Part shown: piece after piece, positions 25,371 to 31,024 of the stretch
Position numbering within the stretch: position 1 is the stretch's first letter
Layout: every line of letters begins with the position of its first letter
Assembly (NCBI GenBank): GCA_958402495.1
Contig: CATXTS010000008.1
Span: forward strand, 1-31,975
Reading direction: 5' to 3'
DNA from: an uncultured Clostridiaceae bacterium
GTDB taxonomy: Bacteria; Bacillota; Clostridia; TANB77; CAG-508
DNA length: 31,975 nucleotides
The notes under the pieces: model-generated
What the model was told of the DNA's origin: nothing
What the model saw: the letters and a program-made list of their open reading frames with translations, nothing else
Database searches by the model: none
Program-made: the position numbers and the translations under genes

Positions 25371-25395
25371 AAGAAGCGACTTTTAGCCGCTTCTT
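25371..25395 (-). terminator. Terminator between LPQTG gene and sortase gene
   Basis: 8-bp stem AAGAAGCG / CGCTTCTT followed by a T-rich tract on both strands. It may reduce read-through from the surface-protein gene into the sortase gene. Confidence 0.75.
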
Positions 25396-25404
25396 TTTTA
25401 TTTC

Positions 25405-26007
25405 TTAACCATTATTTTTTTGTTTTAATCGATATAGAAAAAGAGCAAAAAGGAAGATGGCTGCAAAGCAAATGGTATATTGTGTTAAACTCATTCCTGT
25501 TTGTGGTAGATTTGTTACTTCATTGGTAGTATTATTGGTTATTGTATTGTTCACTGGCGTATTTTTAGCTTGCACATTTACCGTAATCGTTTTTGTAGCC
25601 AAAATAGCACTCGCATTTTCTAAGTTGACTAAATTTAATGTTATCGTATAACTTCCAGCTTTATCAAATGTTGCTGTTACAGGCGTTTCATTAGTAAAAT
25701 CTCCTTGTACAGCAAAACCAGTTGGTGGTCCCCAATAACCTAATTGTGCAATATCTAATTGATTGCCACTAGAATCTACGGCCATTAACTTTGGTGTAGA
25801 TGGTCCTGCTATTTCTACATTGATTTTCACTTTACTATATAATGGCGCTGCTCTTCCTATTAAACTTATCGTTACTGGCTTTGCTTCATCTTCTACAACG
25901 GTTCCTTGATAGTTTACTTCGAATTGTAGTTCATCAGCAGCATAAACACACACATTTATCATTAGTATCATCACTATCGCATAAAACATGACTTTTAATT
26001 TTTTCAT
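25405..26007 (-). CDS. LPXTG-type cell-wall-anchored surface protein
   Basis: 200 residues: signal peptide (MKKLKVMFYAIVMILMINVC, cleavage near YAA), an Ig-like beta domain (EVNYQGTVVEDEAKPVTISL through KTITVNVQAK), a short Asn/Thr-rich linker, and the sorting signal NLPQTGMSLTQYTICFAAIF followed by a hydrophobic segment and a basic KQKNNG tail. The LPQTG site is cleaved between T and G. The neighbouring sortase gene makes this its likely dedicated substrate. The single small Ig-like domain could be a stalk or pilus-like subunit; no binding partner can be named. The SD AGGGGGAG lies before the ATG. Confidence 0.9.
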   Translation of the reverse strand: MKKLKVMFYAIVMILMINVCVYAADELQFEVNYQGTVVEDEAKPVTISLIGRAAPLYSKVKINVEIAGPSTPKLMAVDSSGNQLDIAQLGYWGPPTGFAVQGDFTNETPVTATFDKAGSYTITLNLVNLENASAILATKTITVNVQAKNTPVNNTITNNTTNEVTNLPQTGMSLTQYTICFAAIFLFALFLYRLKQKNNG

Positions 26008-26057
26008 AGGCTCCCCCTTTTTTGTTGTTATTCCATGTATATGCTATATTCATTATT

Positions 26058-26855
26058 TTATGCTTCTATATCTGCTTTTTGTATAAAGCAGCCCTCTTTT
26101 GATGTTTCTAATACGATACTAGCTACTTTTACAAAGTTCGTTTGTGTATCTGTTAAGAAAATGGTATTTCCTCCTTTTCCAGTATTTTCTAAATGATTAT
26201 CTACTAAAAATTTTTGTAATGCTTTGCTTACGATTTCTCCTGTATGGATAATTTCTACTTGTTTTCCTAGTTCTTGTTCTAACAAAGGTTTAAACAAAGG
26301 ATAATGCGTACAACCTAAAATAAGCGCATCTATATTTTTAAAATTTTTTACATATTCGTGTACGGTTAGTTTAGCTATTTCATTATCTATCCATCCTTCT
26401 TCCGCCATAGGTGCTAATAAAGGACATGCTTGATTTTGAATAGATAATCTAGGTACCTGCTTTTCTAAATGCTGTTGCCAGCCTTGGCTACGAATGGTAC
26501 CTGCAGTGGCTATAACGCCTACAGTTTGAATAGCTGTTTTTTCTTTTATATATTGTACGGTTGCTTCAATAATTCCTATTAAGGGAATCGTATATATAGG
26601 TTGCAATGCTTCTAATGCTTGACTAGTTGCTGTTCCACAAGCAATGATAACAGCCTTTACATTCTTTTTTATTAAAAAGTCAATTCCCTTTTTCGTTAAT
26701 TCTATAATGGTTTCTTTAGACTTACTGCCATAAGGAAATCGTTTTGTATCTCCTAAATAGATAATTTCTTCTTGTGGGCTTTGTTTCATAACTTCCTTCA
26801 AAACCGTTAATCCACCTACACCAGAATCAAACATGCCAATTGGTCTTGTATCCAT
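26058..26855 (-). CDS. murI: Glutamate racemase
   Basis: Makes D-glutamate for peptidoglycan. 265 residues, normal length. Motifs: IGMFDSGVGGLTVLKEV with the first active-site region, YLGDTKRFPYGSKS, the catalytic Cys in IIACGTATS (around residue 74), and the second Cys in ALILGCTHYPLF (around 186), followed by the His. SD AAAGGAGACG before the ATG. It is transcribed alone, just upstream of the LPQTG and sortase genes on the same strand and possibly with them; the region 26856-27010 has an AT-rich leader and the promoter area of the divergent gene. Confidence 0.95.
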   Translation of the reverse strand: MDTRPIGMFDSGVGGLTVLKEVMKQSPQEEIIYLGDTKRFPYGSKSKETIIELTKKGIDFLIKKNVKAVIIACGTATSQALEALQPIYTIPLIGIIEATVQYIKEKTAIQTVGVIATAGTIRSQGWQQHLEKQVPRLSIQNQACPLLAPMAEEGWIDNEIAKLTVHEYVKNFKNIDALILGCTHYPLFKPLLEQELGKQVEIIHTGEIVSKALQKFLVDNHLENTGKGGNTIFLTDTQTNFVKVASIVLETSKEGCFIQKADIEA

Positions 26856-27010
26856 ATTTTTCGTCTCCTTTTCTTACGTTTTCCGACTTATTATACTGCT
26901 TTTTGCTATAGAAGTCTATAAAATAGACACTTTTTTCGCTTTCGTCTCATACTATATACTAATAAAGTATATGCTTTATGATACTATTTAGAAGGAAAGA
27001 GGTATTAGTT

Positions 27011-27412
27011 ATGGAATACGATAAAAATGTATGCCCAGTAGTTGATGTAGATGGTGTGATTGCTTCTGGAAAGCAATTTGACCTTGAAATTACACTTCCA
27101 GAAGATAACCGTAATGTTATTTATGGCGTTGTAAAAGATTGTTATGGCGATCCTGTTTGTGATGCTGTTGTTAAATTAATAGAGATTGTTTGTGAATGTG
27201 GTAAAGAGGAAAGAAGACCTGTTTCTCATTCTTTTACAGATAAAGATGGAGAATTCGTGTTTGGTCCTTTATGTTCTAACAAATTCTATGCTATTGAAAT
27301 CTGGGTTGATAAAGCAACGCATTTAAGTTTAAAGTTATCTACCTGTCGTCGTACTATAAAATTCAATAATCATTTTTCGACTTATACTATTGCAATAATT
27401 GTTTTGTTTTAG
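27011..27412 (+). CDS. Small protein with carboxypeptidase-regulatory-like (CNA-B/transthyretin-like) domain
   Basis: 133 residues from ATG 27011 (SD AGGAAAGAGG; the ATG at 26978 has no SD). The core NVIYGVVKDCYGDPVCDAVV, KLIEIVCEC, SHSFTDKDGEFVFGPL and FYAIEIWVDKAT is the carboxypeptidase regulatory-like beta sandwich, common in clostridial proteins of unknown function. It is Cys-rich and has no signal peptide. The last 25 residues (FNNHFSTYTIAIIVLF) look unlike the family and overlap a minus-strand ORF, so an integration event may have changed the C-terminus. An inverted repeat ATATACT/AGTATAT lies upstream near 26955. Confidence 0.7.
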   Translation: MEYDKNVCPVVDVDGVIASGKQFDLEITLPEDNRNVIYGVVKDCYGDPVCDAVVKLIEIVCECGKEERRPVSHSFTDKDGEFVFGPLCSNKFYAIEIWVDKATHLSLKLSTCRRTIKFNNHFSTYTIAIIVLF

Positions 27413-27502
27413 TATGTTCAACATTGTTCTAATAATTTCATCTTTTTTGTTAAACCTTTTACTTAATTCCTCTACAATCATTTCTTCAATTAATTTTTTC
27501 AT
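27335..27502 (-). CDS. Small basic helical protein at the element edge (55 aa)
   Basis: 55 codons from ATG 27502 with GGAG 6 bases upstream (an alternative ATG at 27514 is in frame). It starts MKKLIEEMIVEELSKRFNKK and ends within the 3' end of the opposite gene 27011-27412. Composition is typical of small mobile-element proteins; no family recognised. The overlap with a host gene suggests the integrated element's border is here. It could be a chance ORF. Confidence 0.45.
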   Translation of the reverse strand: MKKLIEEMIVEELSKRFNKKDEIIRTMLNILKQNNYCNSISRKMIIEFYSTTTGR

Positions 27503-27560
27503 ATATTTCTCCATTTCTTATTTTATCAGAAGCTTCTATATGAAATATAGTTTTAAAAGA

Positions 27561-27576
27561 GTTCTCTATGGAGAAC
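27561..27576. promoter_or_regulatory. Operator-like palindrome copy 1
   Basis: GTTCTCTATGGAGAAC, an inverted repeat (GTTCTC/GAGAAC, 4-base centre). A near-identical site lies at 28331-28346. Probably bound by an XRE regulator of the element. Confidence 0.55.
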
Positions 27577-27687
27577 CTTTTATAAAACTGGTAACTTTTT
27601 ATATGAAAGTATAAAACTTTATTTTTTATATATGAAATTGTATTGTTTATTATACGAAAATACTTGGTCAAAAAAATAGAACTATCT

Positions 27688-28053
27688 CTAGTTCCATCTA
27701 AAATATAAATTTATGAATTTTGTTTTCATTTGTATCTTGTCTTCTTTTTCATATAATCTGTTGAGTTCTTTTACTAAAGCAACATATCTTTCTTCTTTCA
27801 TGTATTCTTTATTGCTATCTATATATTTTTGTATTTTATTTTTTATATTTTCTTTTGAATCTAAGTCGCTTAATGTTTCTATTAATTTTCTTTCTTCTTC
27901 GTCTAAAATATCTCTTTTATCATACATCTTATCAGTATCGTCCGTTATTTTTAGTATTTTATCATATAATTCTAATATTTTTATTACTATATTTTTTCCA
28001 TCTGCTTCTATTTCTTTTACATTGTTTTCTTCTTTGTATTCTACTTTATACAT
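27688..28053 (-). CDS. Hypothetical helical protein of the element
   Basis: About 121 residues from ATG 28053, which has AAGGAG 8 bases upstream (the frame also opens at a TTG at 28059). It begins MYKVEYKEENNVKEIEADGK, a short beta region, then a long run of charged helices (KILELYDKILKITDDTDKMY, ERKLIETLSDLDSKENIKNK), ending INLYFRWN. No family recognised. It follows the XRE regulator gene by 12 bases and is likely in its operon, so it may be co-regulated or be the effector of that switch. Confidence 0.6.
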   Translation of the reverse strand: MYKVEYKEENNVKEIEADGKNIVIKILELYDKILKITDDTDKMYDKRDILDEEERKLIETLSDLDSKENIKNKIQKYIDSNKEYMKEERYVALVKELNRLYEKEDKIQMKTKFINLYFRWN

Positions 28054-28064
28054 ATTCAATCTCC

Positions 28065-28265
28065 TTAGTTTATTGTTTTAAATATATCGTTTATATCTAC
28101 ACCTAACGCCTCCGCTATATCCATAGCTCTCCAAATTGTTGGTTCTTTTTCCCCTCGTTCTATGCAACTGAGATGCCCTTTTGAAATTTTAGTAAGTTTA
28201 GACAATTTATCAAGGCTTACATTTTTTTCTTCTCTTACTTGCTTTATTAATATTACCCTTTTCAA
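28065..28265 (-). CDS. XRE-family helix-turn-helix regulator
   Basis: 66 residues from TTG 28265, 4 bases after GGTGAT; an ATG at 28277 is an alternative but lacks a ribosome binding site. It is a full HTH_XRE domain: IKQVREEKNVSLDKLSKLTK, ISKGHLSCIERGEKEPTIWR, AMDIAEALGVDINDIF. It has no extra domain, so it is a small Cro/repressor type. Its upstream region contains the operator-like palindrome 28331-28346, and a second one lies beyond its operon at 27561-27576. It probably controls the element's left-hand genes. Confidence 0.85.
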   Translation of the reverse strand: MKRVILIKQVREEKNVSLDKLSKLTKISKGHLSCIERGEKEPTIWRAMDIAEALGVDINDIFKTIN

Positions 28266-28330
28266 ATTTATCACCATTTTTAGTATGACCCGTTTTCATT
28301 AGTTTATGTATTAAGAATATCACGTAAGGC

Positions 28331-28346
28331 GTTCTCGATGGAGAAC
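28331..28346. promoter_or_regulatory. Operator-like palindrome copy 2
   Basis: GTTCTCGATGGAGAAC, the same palindrome as 27561-27576 with one centre base changed, located about 70 bases upstream of the XRE gene at 28065-28265. Confidence 0.6.
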
Positions 28347-28401
28347 TTTACAAAATTTATTGAATTATTTTTGTATACTGTCTGAAATGTGTGCAAAAAA
28401 A

Positions 28402-28425
28402 AGAGACTAACTACCGCTAATCTCT
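28402..28425 (-). terminator. Weak terminator after the second XRE gene
   Basis: Minus strand AGAGATTAGC...TTAGTCTCT imperfect stem followed by a long T run (about T8). Confidence 0.45.
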
Positions 28426-28441
28426 TCTCATACATACAATT

Positions 28442-28651
28442 TTACTTTTCTTTTACTTCATATAAATCCTTAACATTAACTTTTAAAGCTTCCGCTATTT
28501 TCAACATATCAAGCAGATAAGGTTCATACTTATTGTTTTCTGTTCTTTCTATTATATCAACAGCTACTCCACTTCTTTTTGATAATTCTTGCAAACTTAA
28601 ATTTTTCTGTTCTCTTGCTTCTTTTAATTTGTATATTATCTTTGTTCTCAT
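28442..28651 (-). CDS. XRE-family helix-turn-helix regulator
   Basis: 69 residues, ATG 28651 with AAAAAGGAGC upstream. Pattern: YKLKEAREQKNLSLQELSKR, SGVAVDIIERTENNKYEPYL, LDMLKIAEALKVNVKDLYEV, a single HTH_XRE domain. It is related to the regulator at 28065-28265 but with a different recognition helix, so the element has two distinct repressor-like proteins. The downstream gene order (28669-29025 lies just upstream, 17 bases away) suggests a shared transcript. Confidence 0.88.
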   Translation of the reverse strand: MRTKIIYKLKEAREQKNLSLQELSKRSGVAVDIIERTENNKYEPYLLDMLKIAEALKVNVKDLYEVKEK

Positions 28652-28668
28652 ATCAAGCTCCTTTTTTT

Positions 28669-29025
28669 CTAGAATAAAAGAGATGTTAAAATATCTCGTA
28701 TTTCATCTTCTATGTCTTGATTTTCTTCTAACATTCTTTTGTTAGCTTCTTCATAATAGTCGTCTTCACTTTTAAAGTCTTCTTCATTTATATCTAACTC
28801 TTCTATACTTTCTACAAATTTATACGTTCTTAAATTATCTATTTCTTTTTCTAAACAATCTGCTCTCTCTTGCATATCTTGTTCTGATATTTCATTTCTT
28901 AATTTCTGTAAATCAGTTATTATGTCGTCAATGTCATCTTGACTATTAAGTTGTAAATTTTCTTGTAACTCATTTATTGTATCTTTATACTTTTGTAACA
29001 TGTCATTTCTTTTACTATTGCTCAT
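28669..29025 (-). CDS. Acidic coiled-coil hypothetical protein
   Basis: 118 residues, strongly acidic and helical (DTINELQENLQLNSQDDIDD, ERADCLEKEIDNLRTYKF, EEDFKSEDDYYEEANKRMLE). No known domain. AAAAGGAG precedes the ATG at 29025. It lies 17 bases upstream of the XRE gene 28442-28651 and is probably co-transcribed, possibly from the promoter region near 29040-29080. Role unknown. Confidence 0.65.
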   Translation of the reverse strand: MSNSKRNDMLQKYKDTINELQENLQLNSQDDIDDIITDLQKLRNEISEQDMQERADCLEKEIDNLRTYKFVESIEELDINEEDFKSEDDYYEEANKRMLEENQDIEDEIRDILTSLLF

Positions 29026-29084
29026 ATTATTTCTCCTTTTTTTACATTTTTTTGAATTATAACATAATTCTTCAAAAAAAGAAA

Positions 29085-29231
29085 CTAGCTAGTTACTAGT
29101 TCTTTCATTTTCATATTTATATATTTGTCAAGTATCTGACTTTGTTGTACTATCTTTTGTTTATCTTCGTGATTCATAATCATTTGTTCTAATTTTTCCC
29201 TGTTTTCTTTTATAAGTATATCTATATCCAT
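29085..29231 (-). CDS. Spo0E-like aspartyl-phosphate phosphatase
   Basis: 48 residues, starting at ATG 29231 with GAGGTGG 5-9 bases upstream and a promoter at 29254-29281. The sequence IKENREKLEQMI, a short loop, then QQSQILDKYINMKMKE matches the Spo0E family's two-helix hairpin with the SQ-x-LD signature. Spo0E proteins dephosphorylate Spo0A-P and so delay sporulation. Finding one on an integrated element suggests the element may influence host sporulation; this is inference. The family also occurs as unrelated short helical hairpins, so confidence is moderate. Confidence 0.75.
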   Translation of the reverse strand: MDIDILIKENREKLEQMIMNHEDKQKIVQQSQILDKYINMKMKELVTS

Positions 29232-29253
29232 ATGACCACCTCTATTTTAGTGT

Positions 29254-29281
29254 ATCATATTATGTTTACTTTATTTGTCAA
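29254..29281 (-). promoter_or_regulatory. Promoter of the Spo0E-like gene
   Basis: Minus strand TTGACA, 16-base spacer, TATGAT, followed by a short leader with AGAGGTGG and the ATG. Confidence 0.65.
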
Positions 29282-29335
29282 AACTTGTCGATTATGAATT
29301 ATTTTAAACTTTCTTCAAATATTTTTAAAAAAGTA

Positions 29336-29364
29336 TCGACATTACCATCCCGGTATGTTATATT
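29336..29364 (+). promoter_or_regulatory. Promoter/operator 1 of the AbrB-like gene
   Basis: TCGACA, 17-base spacer, TATATT. The spacer contains TACCATCCCGGTA, an imperfect palindrome. It is nearly the same as 29600-29628 downstream of the gene, suggesting the protein binds both. Confidence 0.65.
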
Positions 29365-29400
29365 ATTATGTATTATATACTAAAAAAGGAGGAAAAACAA

Positions 29401-29580
29401 ATGGAAACAAGAACTATTAAAGTTTCTGAAAATCCTGACGGGCATGGGACAATTGGTTATAGAATATCTCTTCCAAAGAAGTGGATTTCAAAACTATTTG
29501 AAAATCACAATGGCGACAAATTTGTAGAACTAGAATTTGATGATGAGAAAATTATTCTAAAAAAAAGTAAAAAAAAATAA
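29401..29580 (+). CDS. AbrB/SpoVT-like swapped-hairpin transcription regulator
   Basis: 59 residues: the loop-hinge pattern RTIKVSENPDGHGTIGYRIS, LPKKWISKLFENHNGDKFVE, LEFDDEKIILKKSKKK fits the AbrB/MazE-type swapped-hairpin DNA-binding fold. AAAAAAGGAGG lies 8 bases before the ATG. No toxin gene follows, so it is more likely a regulator than an antitoxin. Two near-identical promoter/operators flank the gene; the palindrome between -35 and -10 is where such a dimer would block RNA polymerase. It probably represses itself and the downstream unit. Confidence 0.8.
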   Translation: METRTIKVSENPDGHGTIGYRISLPKKWISKLFENHNGDKFVELEFDDEKIILKKSKKK

Positions 29581-29599
29581 AATTCTTTCTAAAAAAGTA

Positions 29600-29628
29600 T
29601 TGACATTACCGTCACGGTATGTTATACT
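29600..29628 (+). promoter_or_regulatory. Promoter/operator 2
   Basis: TTGACA, 17-base spacer, TATACT, with the perfect palindrome TACCGTCACGGTA in the spacer. It matches 29336-29364 at most positions and drives transcription into the structured leader and the gene at 29956. Confidence 0.75.
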
Positions 29629-29653
29629 ATATTTACATTAAGAAATAAAAAAG

Positions 29654-29757
29654 ACTTGCATAATTGCTTCAAACTTGGCGGTTATCACAATTATACAAGT
29701 GCAACATCTTGAAAGATGTATGATAGAAGTATATCATAAAAATAAACATCTTTCAAG
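29654..29757 (+). ncRNA. Structured leader or small RNA with nested inverted repeats
   Basis: Downstream of the second promoter come a 13-base pair ACTTGCATAATTG / CAATTATACAAGT (one mismatch) and then CTTGAAAGATGT / ACATCTTTCAAG (12 bp, perfect) with an internal ATGATA/TATCAT. A local hairpin ACATCT-TGAA-AGATGT overlaps the left arm and is mutually exclusive with the long pairing, as in an attenuator. No ORF fits. It could also be a small RNA or a decayed attachment region. Confidence 0.45.
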
Positions 29758-29775
29758 TAAAAAAAATTGAAAGGT

Positions 29776-29935
29776 AGGGCAAAATAATTCTCTGACAATA
29801 TTTGGAAATAAAATAAATTTAATACATTTTTTATTGAAATCTATTATATAAAATATATAAATTTTACATTTTGAATATTTATTTTATATAAAAAATATCG
29901 AATTGGTAAAAAATGTAAGAGAATTATTTTGCCCT
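29776..29935. mobile_element. MITE-like insertion (160 bp) with target-site duplication
   Basis: Perfect 18-bp terminal inverted repeats AGGGCAAAATAATTCTCT and AGAGAATTATTTTGCCCT enclose an AT-rich core with no ORF. Directly outside both ends lies the same 11-base sequence AATTGAAAGGT (29765-29775 and 29936-29946), the expected target-site duplication. The right copy forms the ribosome binding site region of the gene at 29956. Confidence 0.8.
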
Positions 29936-29955
29936 AATTGAAAGGTGGTTTTTTT

Positions 29956-31020
29956 ATGGAAACATATAACTTAAAAATTCAAAAAATCGGTAGAAAATGG
30001 TTAGAGTGTAAAGATGAATACAACAGAATATTCAAAGTAGAAATTAATGAAGTAGTAAAGAATTTAATTGCAATTAATAATGAAGAAATTTGTGTTCATG
30101 GCGATTACGAGAATAGAAGCAACGGATTCGGTGTAGACAGAAGAATTACTAATGTTATATCTGAAGAAGACTATAATAAAATTAAAGAATCTGAAAAAGC
30201 AAAGAAGGAAATAGAAAAGAAAGAAAAAGCTATTTCTACAGCTAAAAGTGCAATCGAAAGAATGCTATATTATATAGAAAAAAATATTAAAGACTATTGG
30301 TACAAGAACGGTGAAAATGTTATATTAGATAGAATTGCTGAATTGCAAGAACTAGAGGTTGATACTACTGAATACAGTACAAAATTATCTGATTTAAAAG
30401 AACAATTCAATTCAAACATGAAAAAATCAGAAAAAAAACATATAATAACAAAGAAATTTATAGATAGAAACTATTATAAAGAAAATTCAATTATTAAACA
30501 TAATGATAAATATGTTAAAATAATTAGCTGTAAGTCAAAAATATTATCAAGAGATGAGGTAGAAGCAATATACGGCGGTTGTTTTGCTGATGAAGATTAC
30601 TATGAATATAGAAATGCTTACGAATATACATTCAAAGAAGTGTCTGAAGTTGAAAAGCAAGAAGCTATTAAACAAGAAGAAAAAGAATTAAAAGAAAAGC
30701 AAAAAAATGAATTATTAGAAAAACAAAGAGAAACTGCAATGCAAGAATTATTAGATTATATTTATAAAAATAGTATTGTTGAAGAACAATCTGATAAATT
30801 AGAAAACAATATTAAAAATTCTGCACAAGTAATTCAATTTAATAAGTTTAAATCTCTTAAATTAAATGTATTTTTAAATGTAGTTTATCTACTCGTTGAA
30901 AATTGGTCAGATGGAGACTGCTGGGATTATAATAACTGTAGTGTCGGAATTTGTAAAACATGTAAAATGACAGACGAATTATCTAATTTAATTGATACTT
31001 ATTTAAAATTAGAAAGATAA
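29956..31020 (+). CDS. Large hypothetical coiled-coil protein of the element
   Basis: 354 residues from ATG 29956 (SD GAAAGGTGG); an upstream in-frame ATG at 29938 lies before the SD. Residues 1-70 look like a small beta domain (NLKIQKIGRKWLECKDEYNR), followed by a Lys/Glu-rich coiled coil (residues about 80-110), a middle domain (IKHNDKYVKIISCKSKIL), a second coiled coil, and a C-terminus with Cys residues DCWDYNNCSVGICKTCKM. No family recognised. Its stop is 5 bases before the integrase start, suggesting one operon. Its ribosome binding site lies on the MITE's target-site duplication. Confidence 0.65.
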   Translation: METYNLKIQKIGRKWLECKDEYNRIFKVEINEVVKNLIAINNEEICVHGDYENRSNGFGVDRRITNVISEEDYNKIKESEKAKKEIEKKEKAISTAKSAIERMLYYIEKNIKDYWYKNGENVILDRIAELQELEVDTTEYSTKLSDLKEQFNSNMKKSEKKHIITKKFIDRNYYKENSIIKHNDKYVKIISCKSKILSRDEVEAIYGGCFADEDYYEYRNAYEYTFKEVSEVEKQEAIKQEEKELKEKQKNELLEKQRETAMQELLDYIYKNSIVEEQSDKLENNIKNSAQVIQFNKFKSLKLNVFLNVVYLLVENWSDGDCWDYNNCSVGICKTCKMTDELSNLIDTYLKLER

Positions 31021-31024
31021 TGCT

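Noticed and set aside
27713..28106. Plus-strand Ser/Phe-rich ORFs opposite the element's helical protein
   Set aside because: Antisense shadows of a Lys/Glu-rich gene that has a good SD; no supporting signals.
29654..29757. tRNA gene in the structured leader
   Set aside because: The repeats do not form an acceptor/D/anticodon/T arm pattern and there is no GTTCGA-type T-loop.
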